Positions 11,123-19,821 of a stretch of DNA of 64,000 nucleotides are shown here, piece after piece. Source of the stretch: Alysiella filiformis (GTDB lineage Bacteria > Pseudomonadota > Gammaproteobacteria > Burkholderiales > Neisseriaceae); contig NZ_CP059564.1 in assembly GCF_014054525.1 (NCBI RefSeq), positions 444,357-508,356 of the forward strand, read 5' to 3'. A model generated the notes under the pieces. The model was not told the DNA's origin, did no database searches, and worked only from the letters and a program-made list of their open reading frames with translations. The position numbers were made by a program, and so were the translations under genes. Numbering within the stretch: the first letter of the stretch is position 1; every line of letters starts with the position of its first letter.

Positions 11123-11866
11123 ATGAACAAACCTTCCGATATTTATTTCTTCGGCACTTGCGTGCTGGACGTGTTCATGCCCGAAGCAGGCATGGACGCC
11201 ATTACCCTAATTGAACAACAAGGCATTAAAGTGCATTTTCCCATGGCGCAAAGCTGCTGCGGTCAGCCTGCCTACTCATCGGGACACCCCAAAGAAGCCT
11301 TTGAAGTCGCCAAAGCGCAACTGGATTTGTTCCCTGAAAATTATCCCATTGTCGTGCCGTCAGGTTCGTGCGGCGGCATGATGGCGCACCATTGGCGCAA
11401 ATTGTTTGCAGGCAGCGAATTTGAACAAAAAGCCAACCAAATCGCCGACCGCGTGGTGGAATTTACCCATTTTCTCATCAACATCGGCTACACGCCCGAA
11501 GACAAAGGCGAACCAATTAAAGTTGCCGTACACACATCATGCGCGGCACGGCGCGAAATGGACGTACACACAACAGGTTGGAAATTGATAGACAGCCTGA
11601 ACAATGTAGAACGCATCGTCCACGACCACGAAAGCGAATGTTGCGGCTTTGGCGGCACATTTTCCGTGAAACAAGCCGACATTTCAGGCGCAATGGTTGC
11701 CGACAAAGTCCAAGCACTCAAAGACACCCAAGCGGCTGCCATTGTCAGCGCAGACTGTGGCTGTATGCTCAATATTGGCGGCAAAATCGCCAAAGACGAA
11801 CCCAATATGCCACGCCCCCAACACATCGCCAGCTTTTTGCTGCAACGCACAGGAGGCAAAGCATGA
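11123..11866 (+). CDS. lutA: Lactate utilisation protein LutA (Fe-S oxidoreductase)
   Basis: A 247-residue protein with two CCG-type cysteine domains. The first contains FGTCVLDVFMPEAGM, the SCCGQPAYSSG motif and SGSCGGMMAHH. The second contains HTSCAARREM, the ECCGFGGTFSVK motif and SADCGCMLNIGG. LutA, LutB and LutC together oxidise L-lactate to pyruvate; CCG domains bind Fe-S clusters. The start was chosen at 11123 by similarity; the ribosome-binding site is weak. The stop overlaps the lutC start (ATGA), indicating translational coupling. Confidence 0.9.
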   Translation: MNKPSDIYFFGTCVLDVFMPEAGMDAITLIEQQGIKVHFPMAQSCCGQPAYSSGHPKEAFEVAKAQLDLFPENYPIVVPSGSCGGMMAHHWRKLFAGSEFEQKANQIADRVVEFTHFLINIGYTPEDKGEPIKVAVHTSCAARREMDVHTTGWKLIDSLNNVERIVHDHESECCGFGGTFSVKQADISGAMVADKVQALKDTQAAAIVSADCGCMLNIGGKIAKDEPNMPRPQHIASFLLQRTGGKA

Positions 11867-12561
11867 GTGCCGCACGTTACAATATTTTAAACAAACTCAA
11901 AAAAGCCAACGCCAGCCCAATCCGCGAGCCAGAAGTATTTGAATACTATGAACAAATGTCGCCATCATGGGAAAGCGATACCGCGCGATTGAAACATTGG
12001 GCAAACGCAATGAAAGCCGTGAAAACCGAAATTTTTTGGGTAACACGCGATAATTGGACGGCAGCCTTAAACCAAGTCATTGAACAAAAAGGCTTGCAAA
12101 ACATTTTGTTGCCCAAAGACACCGACAATGGCAAACTGGCAACGCAAGCCGTTCAAGCAGCAGGCAAATGTGAAGTGCGCCATTTTGACCGCCCCATTGA
12201 AGATTGGAAAGACACCTTTTTCCAAGACATTCAGGCAGGTTTTACCGATGTGCGTTGCGGCATTGCCCACACAGGCACGCTGATGTTGTTCCCCACGCCA
12301 GCCGAGCCGCGCAGCCAAAGCCTTGTGCCGCCCGTGCACATTTGCCTGTTTGACGCGAGCAAAATGTACGACACCTTCCACGCTGCCATGCACGGCGAGA
12401 AAATGGTGGACGGTATGCCCACCAATGTGGTGCTGGTATCGGGTCCTTCCAAAACGGCAGACATTCAGCTCACATTGGCATACGGGGCGCATGGCCCGAA
12501 AGACATGGTGGTGTTGGCGATTTTGCCCGATGGGGTGAGCGAGAGCGATTTGGCGGATTGA
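11863..12561 (+). CDS. lutC: Lactate utilisation protein LutC (LUD domain)
   Basis: A 232-residue LUD-domain protein. Visible features are the N-terminal RYNILNKLKKAN, the central GIAHTGTLMLFPTPAEPRS motif and VPPVHICLFDASKMYD, and the C-terminal PSKTADIQLTLAYGAHGPKD typical of LutC/YkgG. It overlaps lutA by 4 bp and has a strong AGGAGG site. It is part of the L-lactate oxidation complex. The order lutA-lutC-lutB is the one known in Neisseria. Confidence 0.92.
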   Translation: MSAARYNILNKLKKANASPIREPEVFEYYEQMSPSWESDTARLKHWANAMKAVKTEIFWVTRDNWTAALNQVIEQKGLQNILLPKDTDNGKLATQAVQAAGKCEVRHFDRPIEDWKDTFFQDIQAGFTDVRCGIAHTGTLMLFPTPAEPRSQSLVPPVHICLFDASKMYDTFHAAMHGEKMVDGMPTNVVLVSGPSKTADIQLTLAYGAHGPKDMVVLAILPDGVSESDLAD

Positions 12562-12565
12562 TGAT

Positions 12566-12633
12566 GTAGGGTGCGTACTACGCACCAAAATATTGAAATG
12601 ATTTGGGATTTGGTGCGTGGTACGCACCCTACA
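12566..12633. repeat. GTAGGGTGCG inverted repeat (full copy)
   Basis: A perfect or near-perfect inverted repeat with arms GTAGGGTGCGTACTACGCAC and GTGCGTGGTACGCACCCTAC and about 27 bp between. Related full or half copies are at 41639, 51533 and 62967. It lies directly after the lutC stop and may terminate or protect the upstream mRNA. Confidence 0.7.
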
Positions 12634-12690
12634 ATTTGCCGTCCGCTGGGACTTTCAGGCTGCCTGAAACGATTTTTTAGGAGTATCAAA

Positions 12691-12861
12691 ATGTCCGCAT
12701 TGATTTTGGAACAGCATTATCAAATGGTTCAGCATTTGGATAATGCGATGAAAATGGCGTTGATTGCGCGATTACAACAAGATGTTAAGCAAAATAAACC
12801 GTTGAATGATTTGTCAAAATTGGTTCGGCATGACAATATTTTCATTTTCAGGCTGCCTTAA
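12691..12861 (+). CDS. Small hypothetical protein (56 aa)
   Basis: An open frame of 56 codons with a clear ribosome-binding site (TTAGGAGTATCAAAATG), a DUS 20 bp upstream, and a helix-prone, charged sequence (LEQHYQMVQHLDNAMKMALI, then LQQDVKQNKPLNDLSKLVRH). The last residues (FIFRLP) are encoded by a DUS. It lies between lutC and lutB. I do not recognise the family; the start signal and composition support a real gene, but moderately. Confidence 0.45.
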   Translation: MSALILEQHYQMVQHLDNAMKMALIARLQQDVKQNKPLNDLSKLVRHDNIFIFRLP

Positions 12862-12945
12862 AATGTAGGTCGGATTTTCAAATCCGACATTTCCAATTTA
12901 ATCAAATGATTAAGAATGTCGGATACAAGTATCCGACCTACGGAA
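12862..12945. repeat. GTAGGTCGGA inverted repeat
   Basis: An imperfect palindrome: GTAGGTCGGATTTTCAAATC at the left end and ATACAAGTATCCGACCTAC at the right end, each arm itself containing a small hairpin. This is another miniature intergenic repeat. It separates the two accessory genes inside the lut cluster. Confidence 0.6.
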
Positions 12946-12988
12946 TTAGAAAACAAATATTTTAAATATATTTTAGGAGTAACTAAAT

Positions 12989-13555
12989 ATGCAAAAATTA
13001 GATTACAAACAAAACTCACTCCCTTTAACAACAGTAGATTCTATCATTCTACAACATTACTTGAAAGAAATATCAAATAAAAACTATATCCTATTCATTC
13101 TTAACTATAAATTCAATGAACTATCTTCTAACACAAAAGGACAATATTTTAATATTTATCATTTGAAAATAGATAGTGAATATGGATTATCTTATCCATT
13201 AAATTGTGGAGAAATTCGCCATAAAGAAACTAATAAGCCACAAACAATAGACTGGGTTTTAATTGATGATGAATATATTACTCAATTAAATCATGATATT
13301 TTGCCTAAAATTATCAAAGAAATTGATGAATTTATTGAACGAGAAAAAGATAAGTTTATTAATAGCCTCCATGCAGATAATAGAGGAACGCCAAAAAGAG
13401 CCATCATATTTGAACAGGAATGTAAGCACAAATATCAAAACTTAATAAATATTCAGCAACAAATCCAAGAAATTCAAGAAATTCAAGAAGTCCAAGAAAA
13501 AAATAAGGTCTCTCAATCAAATAATCTAGATGATTGTTTAATTTGGGAAGAATAA
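12989..13555 (+). CDS. Hypothetical AT-rich accessory protein inside the lut cluster
   Basis: A 188-residue protein with a TTAGGAGTAACTAAAT ribosome-binding site. It is much more AT-rich than the flanking lut genes, with A/T third positions. It has no signal peptide or membrane segment. The N-terminal part looks globular; the C-terminal third is charged and probably coiled coil, with a short tandem QEIQEIQEVQE. No family is recognised. Composition and position (between lutC and lutB) suggest a later insertion that left the lut genes intact. Confidence 0.7.
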   Translation: MQKLDYKQNSLPLTTVDSIILQHYLKEISNKNYILFILNYKFNELSSNTKGQYFNIYHLKIDSEYGLSYPLNCGEIRHKETNKPQTIDWVLIDDEYITQLNHDILPKIIKEIDEFIEREKDKFINSLHADNRGTPKRAIIFEQECKHKYQNLINIQQQIQEIQEIQEVQEKNKVSQSNNLDDCLIWEE

Positions 13556-13629
13556 AGAATAAATAAAATATTCAGGCAGCCTGAAACCCCATTTTTATAA
13601 AATAAATCAAATATAAAGGAATAAAAACC

Positions 13630-15069
13630 ATGCAACCCCAAACCGTCCACTTTATCCCCGAAACCTTCAAGCAAAACGCCCGCACAGCCCTTGCCGATGC
13701 GCCGCTACGCAAAAGCCTGCGCACCGCCATGGATATGCTGATGACACGCCGCAAAAACGTGTTGTCCAACGAGCAAGAATTGCAATTATTGCGCGATTTG
13801 TGTGAGCACATTCGCAAGCGTTCGCTGTCGCGGCTGCCTGAATTGCTGGAACAACTGGAAAGCAATTTGCAAAAACTGGGCGTGAAAGTCCATTGGGCAG
13901 AAACCCCACTTGAAGCCTGCCAAATCATACACGGCATCATGCAAGAAAAAAATGGCAAGCTGATGGTAAAAGGCAAATCCATGGTCAGCGAAGAAATTGA
14001 GTTAAATCATTATCTTGCCGACCAAAATATCCAAGCCATTGAAAGCGATTTGGGCGAATACATCGTGCAAATGGCAGGCGAAAAACCCACCCACATCGTC
14101 ATGCCCGCCATTCACAAAACCAAACAACAGGTTAGCGAATTGTTCCACCAGCAAATTGGCACCGAATTAACCGATGATGTGGACAAACTCACAGGCTTTG
14201 CGCGTATGGCGTTGCGCGACATTTACCGCACCGCAGATGTGGGTTTGAGTGGCGTGAATTTTGCCGTAGCCGAAACAGGCACGCTGTGTTTGGTTGAAAA
14301 CGAAGGCAATGGCAGATTGTCCACCACCGTACCGCCCGTGCATATTGCGATTACGGGGATTGAGAAAGTGGTGGCAAAATTGTCCGACATTCCGCCCTTA
14401 TACAGCCTGTTGCCGCGCAGCGCGATTGGTCAGCCCATTACCACTTATTTCAACATGATTACAGGCCCACGCCGTTGCGAAGAGCTGGACGGCCCCCAAG
14501 AAATGCACTTGGTTTTGCTGGACAACGGTCGCAGCCAAGCCTATGCCGAAGACCAAATGCGCCAAACTTTGCAATGTATCCGTTGCGGCGCGTGCATGAA
14601 CCATTGTCCTGTGTACACGCGCATTGGTGGCGCGGCTTATGGCACGACTTACCCCGGTCCAATTGGCGAAATTTTGTCGCCCCATTTGTTGGGTTTGGAC
14701 AAAACGCGCGATTTGCCGACCGCTTGCTCCATGTGTGGTGCGTGTGTGGAAGTTTGCCCTGTACGCATTCCCATTACCGAGCAAATGCAACGCTTGCGTG
14801 TGGAAGCCCAACGCAGCCCCGATGAAACCGTGTCGCACCCCATTAAAGGGCAAGGCGCGTCTCATTCATTTGGCGAAGAATTGGCGTGGCGTGTGTTTGA
14901 TGGGATTTTTTCGGGGAAAAAAGCGTATCGTGCCTTTGGTTGGGCGGCGACCACATTTAGGGGTTTGACACCAGCTTGGCAGTTGGATTGGACAAAATTC
15001 CGCACACCCATGAAACCAGCCGAAAAAACCTTGCACCAAATGATGGCGGAACGCGCAAAAAAGCAATAA
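13630..15069 (+). CDS. lutB: Lactate utilisation iron-sulfur protein LutB
   Basis: A 479-residue protein with an N-terminal LUD domain (FAVAETGTLCLVENEGNGR region, about residues 215-235) and two C-terminal 4Fe-4S motifs, CIRCGACMNHCPVY (about 317-330) and CSMCGACVEVCPVRIP (about 367-382). It is the electron-transfer subunit of the LutABC L-lactate oxidation complex. AAAGGAATAAAAACC precedes the start. It is separated from lutC by about 1.1 kb of accessory genes and repeats; whether one transcript spans all is unclear. Confidence 0.92.
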   Translation: MQPQTVHFIPETFKQNARTALADAPLRKSLRTAMDMLMTRRKNVLSNEQELQLLRDLCEHIRKRSLSRLPELLEQLESNLQKLGVKVHWAETPLEACQIIHGIMQEKNGKLMVKGKSMVSEEIELNHYLADQNIQAIESDLGEYIVQMAGEKPTHIVMPAIHKTKQQVSELFHQQIGTELTDDVDKLTGFARMALRDIYRTADVGLSGVNFAVAETGTLCLVENEGNGRLSTTVPPVHIAITGIEKVVAKLSDIPPLYSLLPRSAIGQPITTYFNMITGPRRCEELDGPQEMHLVLLDNGRSQAYAEDQMRQTLQCIRCGACMNHCPVYTRIGGAAYGTTYPGPIGEILSPHLLGLDKTRDLPTACSMCGACVEVCPVRIPITEQMQRLRVEAQRSPDETVSHPIKGQGASHSFGEELAWRVFDGIFSGKKAYRAFGWAATTFRGLTPAWQLDWTKFRTPMKPAEKTLHQMMAERAKKQ

Positions 15070-15088
15070 ACCAATGAGATAAAACACA

Positions 15089-15134
15089 TTCAGGCTGCCT
15101 AAAAACGCATCAAACACGTTTAAGGCAGCCTGAA
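15089..15134. terminator. DUS hairpin at the left border of the CRISPR-Cas locus
   Basis: Two inverted DUS arms surround the loop CATCAAACA, 20 bp after the lutB stop. The same 46-bp unit, including the loop, recurs at 27119-27164 after cas6f. This copy differs at only two positions, which face each other in the stem (G13 to A and C34 to A). Confidence 0.75.
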
Positions 15135-15290
15135 ACCTTTGCAAAACCCACTTTCATAACTGACATAGGGGCAGATTTCATATCCGCCCCTTCTTTCATT
15201 GATTGATAAAAATGAAAATGCCAGCAACCCCAAACAAGGCAGAGATGAAATCTGACCCCACAAGCCGAGTTTTGCAAAAATTTCAGACTG
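15132..15290. repeat. MITE-like repeat, copy 1
   Basis: An element of about 155 bp bounded by GAAACCTTTGCAAAA and TTTTGCAAAAATTTCAG, with an internal GGGGCAGATTTCATATC arm and its inverse. Other copies are at 40735-40893 and, with a nested insertion, at 37515-37819 and 53672-54001. This copy is the most diverged and abuts the distal end of the CRISPR array. Confidence 0.7.
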
Positions 15291-15293
15291 AAT

Positions 15294-18200
15294 TTTTTGA
15301 ACGACCTATGCGGTCGGGAACCAGTAAATGAGTAATAGCGAGATTACTTTAACTTTCTAAGCGACCTATGCGGTCGGGAACACATAACCCAATCTTGATT
15401 GTGCGTTCTCAATTTTCTAAGCGACCTATGCGGTCGGGAACTTGCGGTCTGAATATGTTAAAACCACTTCATTGTTTCTAAGCGACCTATGCGGTCGGGA
15501 ACAGGCGTACAGGCGGTACAAATGGGGCGAAAAATTTCTAAGCGACCTATGCGGTCGGGAACGATACCGTTGAAAATTTTATCAACCAAATCGCTTTCTA
15601 AGCGACCTATGCGGTCGGGAACACAACTGGGGCAAAATCGGCAGGTACGGTTATTTTCTAAGCGACCTATGCGGTCGGGAACAATTTATCAAAGCGGAAT
15701 TGATAAAGTTGTTCGTTTCTAAGCGACCTATGCGGTCGGGAACGGGCGCGAATTTCAAAACGTGCTGACGCTTTCTTTCTAAGCGACCTATGCGGTCGGG
15801 AACTAGTACGGATTGACCGCCGCTTTGCTGATATTTTTCTAAGCGACCTATGCGGTCGGGAACATGTGATACGGTTTCGGTGCTTGCGCCCGAAGTTTTC
15901 TAAGCGACCTATGCGGTCGGGAACGATGTTGGCGGCTGTTTGGGCGTTTTTTTTTGGTTTCTAAGCGACCTATGCGGTCGGGAACTCTTTGGAAGATTTC
16001 AAAGACGCTGGTTTTCATTTCTAAGCGACCTATGCGGTCGGGAACGGTACATGGTTGTGGGCGAGCAAATTTCTGACTTTCTAAGCGACCTATGCGGTCG
16101 GGAACTTGCTTTTGTTTACGCCGCAGTATACGGCGAATTTCTAAGCGACCTATGCGGTCGGGAACATACCACATTTGGCGCAATTTGTTCTTGCGCTTTT
16201 CTAAGCGACCTATGCGGTCGGGAACGGTCAAGGCTTCGTTTTGCGCATCACTCGTCAATTTCTAAGCGACCTATGCGGTCGGGAACGGAATTACGTAAAG
16301 CAAACAACGGTGCTGTCATTTTCTAAGCGACCTATGCGGTCGGGAACGATATTGTATTTGCTGATAACAGTTTCGTTAATTTCTAAGCGACCTATGCGGT
16401 CGGGAACTAACAACGCAAAGGCGGCTAGGCTGCCTGAAATTTCTAAGCGACCTATGCGGTCGGGAACGCCCAGTTTGGCGGTCAAACTGCGCCCCGAAAT
16501 TTTCTAAGCGACCTATGCGGTCGGGAACATTGAGTACGCCATTGGCAAAGATTGAATTACATTTCTAAGCGACCTATGCGGTCGGGAACAAAAAATGAAA
16601 TAAACATCGGGCAGCTTTTCATTTCTAAGCGACCTATGCGGTCGGGAACGGACTTTCGCACCCTTCACATCGCCCCAATTTTTTCTAAGCGACCTATGCG
16701 GTCGGGAACTTTTTGCCCACGCCCGTGTTGCCCACATCGTTTTTCTAAGCGACCTATGCGGTCGGGAACATCTATGACCGCCACCGCCGTGTTGGTAAAT
16801 TCTTTCTAAGCGACCTATGCGGTCGGGAACATGGGCAGCAGCTTGGCGGATTTTGTGGCAACTTTCTAAGCGACCTATGCGGTCGGGAACTTTATTTAAT
16901 TCAATCAATTCAGCTTCCGATTTTTCTAAGCGACCTATGCGGTCGGGAACGCAAAGGCACATAAGCCAATATCGCCGATTTCATTTCTAAGCGACCTATG
17001 CGGTCGGGAACTGCACCAGTCGTGCCGTTCTCCCAGTTTTTCATTTCTAAGCGACCTATGCGGTCGGGAACTTGTCATACGCCACGCGCGGACGGCTCAA
17101 TTCTTTCTAAGCGACCTATGCGGTCGGGAACCGTTTATGTCGTATGGCGGAATGCTGATTGACTTTCTAAGCGACCTATGCGGTCGGGAACACGGCGGTT
17201 GGGATTTGGCGAAGTGCAGATTATTTCTAAGCGACCTATGCGGTCGGGAACATTTGCGCCCCCGCATAATCATTATCGGCAATTTTCTAAGCGACCTATG
17301 CGGTCGGGAACGATTTTGAGTTGGCGGTGTCATCTGAACAAGGTTTCTAAGCGACCTATGCGGTCGGGAACTCCGCATCAGCATTAAGGCGGAGCAACAA
17401 GATTTTCTAAGCGACCTATGCGGTCGGGAACGACAAAAAAACCATTTGGCGAGCTTGTGAATTATTTCTAAGCGACCTATGCGGTCGGGAACTATTCCCG
17501 ACACCCGAAGAGTTAATCCCATACTTTCTAAGCGACCTATGCGGTCGGGAACTGGCACACGTCCCAAGCTACTTGTTTACAGACTTTCTAAGCGACCTAT
17601 GCGGTCGGGAACCAGTTTCCATTTGGTCTCCTGTTGTTGATTTATTTCTAAGCGACCTATGCGGTCGGGAACGTCCGCGCTGGCACGTTTTTGGTGCGAT
17701 TAAATTTTCTAAGCGACCTATGCGGTCGGGAACATCTCAATGTTTTATGGCGAATTTACAATTCATTTCTAAGCGACCTATGCGGTCGGGAACTTTATCT
17801 GTGATGCCTTCAGGCAGCGTTTCAATTTCTAAGCGACCTATGCGGTCGGGAACGATATGCAACGAGTTGTGAACTTGGCGAATTATTTCTAAGCGACCTA
17901 TGCGGTCGGGAACTTCCAAACCGTCTAAATAGCCGTCCGCCTGTGTTTCTAAGCGACCTATGCGGTCGGGAACTGGCTTTATTTGTTCCGAATATGATAA
18001 AGAAATTTCTAAGCGACCTATGCGGTCGGGAACCTAAACAATACATTTAAAAGGTTTTTCAATATTTTCTAAGCGACCTATGCGGTCGGGAACGCCCTTT
18101 AACATTTTCAGGCGCAATGGTTTCATTTCTAAGCGACCTATGCGGTCGGGAACGGCAACGCAAAAGCCGCAAGTGACTTTGATGCTTTCTAAGCGACCTA

Positions 18201-18633
18201 TGCGGTCGGGAACGGCAGCCTGAAATTGGTTCAAATTTTTGCAACTTTCTAAGCGACCTATGCGGTCGGGAACATCGTGCCTACGCCAAATTCTTTGGGG
18301 GAGTTTTTCTAAGCGACCTATGCGGTCGGGAACAGTGGCTTTGTTGGTTTTGATTTTCTTGATGTTTTCTAAGCGACCTATGCGGTCGGGAACATTGGTT
18401 AAACCTTTGAATATTCGCGTCTTTTTTTCTAAGCGACCTATGCGGTCGGGAACTTGTTTGATGTGTAAAGCAATGGCTTCTTGTCTTTCTAAGCGACCTA
18501 TGCGGTCGGGAACTCAGCAATGGCGGTTTCATAATCCACAAAATATTTCTAAGCGACCTATGCGGTCGGGAACGTTAATACTTTGCCATCTTTTTCAGCA
18601 ATGGCTTTCTAAGCGACCTATGCGGTCGGGAAC
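15294..18633 (-). CRISPR. Type I-F CRISPR array, 56 repeats and 55 spacers
   Basis: Fifty-six 28-bp repeats alternate with 55 spacers of 32-33 bp. In crRNA orientation (minus strand) the repeat starts GTTCCCGACCGCATAGGTCG and ends CTTAGAAA, with a CGACC/GGTCG stem as in I-F repeats cut by Cas6f. The repeat at 15294-15321 is degenerate (three changes), marking it as the oldest, leader-distal end; the leader end is at 18633, next to cas1. Repeats are otherwise essentially identical. Several spacers contain DUS sequence (16408-16439 full; 17794-17825 and 18214-18245 partial). Open frames through the array are artefacts of the repeats. Confidence 0.98.
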
Positions 18634-18857
18634 TAGGCAATTATAATGGCTCAATACAGCCATATCAAGTGTTTCACGGCATTTTGGTGTTGTGAACCAA
18701 TGTTTTTCCGCCTATTCTTAACTAATTGATTTTAAATAAATTTAATTTTATCTCAAAATAAAGGGTTCAACATCACTCATTTTTCCATTTACTGCCTTGA
18801 CAGCCATCATTACCCATGATTAAATTTAACAATCTTTAACATTTTTTGGTTTTCACG
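18634..18857. promoter_or_regulatory. CRISPR leader and divergent cas promoter region
   Basis: An AT-rich region of 224 bp between array and cas1, with two back-to-back promoters. Leftward, TTGATA (18663-18668) and TATAAT (18640-18645) with 17-bp spacing would start transcription at the edge of the first repeat. Rightward, TTGACA (18797-18802) and TTAAAT (18820-18825) with 17-bp spacing lie about 30 bp before the cas1 ATG. Both are consensus matches by eye, not measured. Confidence 0.6.
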
Positions 18858-19808
18858 ATGAATACCCTCAAACCCACCGAACTCAAAGCCATTTTGCATT
18901 CCAAACGAGCCAATCTGTTTTATTTGGAGCATTGCCGAGTGATGCAAAAAGACGGTCGGGTTTTGTATTTAACCGAAGGCAAAAACGAAAATCTTTATTA
19001 CAATATTCCCATTGCCAATACCACTTGTATTTTGCTTGGTACAGGTACTTCCATTACCCAAGCGGCAATGCGACTTCTGGCAAGTGCAGGCGTGATGGTG
19101 GGATTTTGTGGGGGCGGTGGCACGCCCCTTTTTAGTGCCTGTGAAATTGAATGGCTGTCGCCCCAATCTGAATATCGCCCAACCGAATATGTGCAGGGCT
19201 GGTTATCTTGGTGGTTTGATGATGAAAAACGCCTTATTCAAGCCAAAACATTGCAATTTAAACGCATAGAATTTATCCATAAAATTTGGCATAAAGACAA
19301 AGAATTTAAATCTTATGAATTTCATCAACAGATTGATGAATTATTATCCCATTATCAAAAAGCAATTCTCAAACAAAATAACAATACCCAATTATTAACC
19401 TTAGAGGGGCGAATGACCAAAGAGTTTTATAAAATCGCCGCTAAAAATACCAATAATGCTGGATTTCATCGTGATTTTGACAGCAGTGATAAAGCCAATG
19501 CCTTTTTAAATCACGGCAATTATTTAGCCTATGGGCTTGGGGCAACGACCGCTTGGGTGCTTGGCATTCCACACGGCTTTGCCCTAATGCACGGTAAAAC
19601 ACGGCGTGGGGCTTTGGTGTTTGATATTGCCGATTTGGTCAAAGATGCGATTGTCCTGCCGCTTGCCTTTATTTGTGCCAAAGACAATGCGACAGAACAA
19701 GAATTTCGTCAGGAAGTGTTAAATTATTTTACCGATTATCAGGTGCTTGATTTTATGTTTGAAACGGTCAAAGAATTATCCCTGAAAAAAGATTTTCAGG
19801 CTGCCTGA
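18858..19808 (+). CDS. cas1: CRISPR integrase Cas1 (type I-F)
   Basis: A 316-residue Cas1 that follows the I-F subfamily closely: LHSKRANLFYLEHCRVM, NIPIANTTCILLGTGTSITQ, GFCGGGGTPLFSA and SPQSEYRPTEY. Likely metal ligands are E183, H245 (LMHGKTRRG) and D256/D259 (FDIADLVKD). With the Cas2 domain of Cas2-3 it integrates new spacers. The ATG at 18858 is preferred over an in-frame TTG at 18846 by similarity. The last four residues (FQAA) and stop codon are encoded by a DUS. It is first in the six-gene cas operon. Confidence 0.97.
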   Translation: MNTLKPTELKAILHSKRANLFYLEHCRVMQKDGRVLYLTEGKNENLYYNIPIANTTCILLGTGTSITQAAMRLLASAGVMVGFCGGGGTPLFSACEIEWLSPQSEYRPTEYVQGWLSWWFDDEKRLIQAKTLQFKRIEFIHKIWHKDKEFKSYEFHQQIDELLSHYQKAILKQNNNTQLLTLEGRMTKEFYKIAAKNTNNAGFHRDFDSSDKANAFLNHGNYLAYGLGATTAWVLGIPHGFALMHGKTRRGALVFDIADLVKDAIVLPLAFICAKDNATEQEFRQEVLNYFTDYQVLDFMFETVKELSLKKDFQAA

Positions 19809-19821
19809 AAAAGGAAAATCA

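Noticed and set aside
10954-11214. 86-codon ORF with an AAGGAG site upstream of lutA
   Set aside because: It overlaps the start of lutA in another frame, has no recognisable domain and an odd composition.
15489-18646. Many open frames through the CRISPR array with repeated SKRPMRSGT or SDLCGRE motifs
   Set aside because: These are translations of the CRISPR repeat, not proteins.
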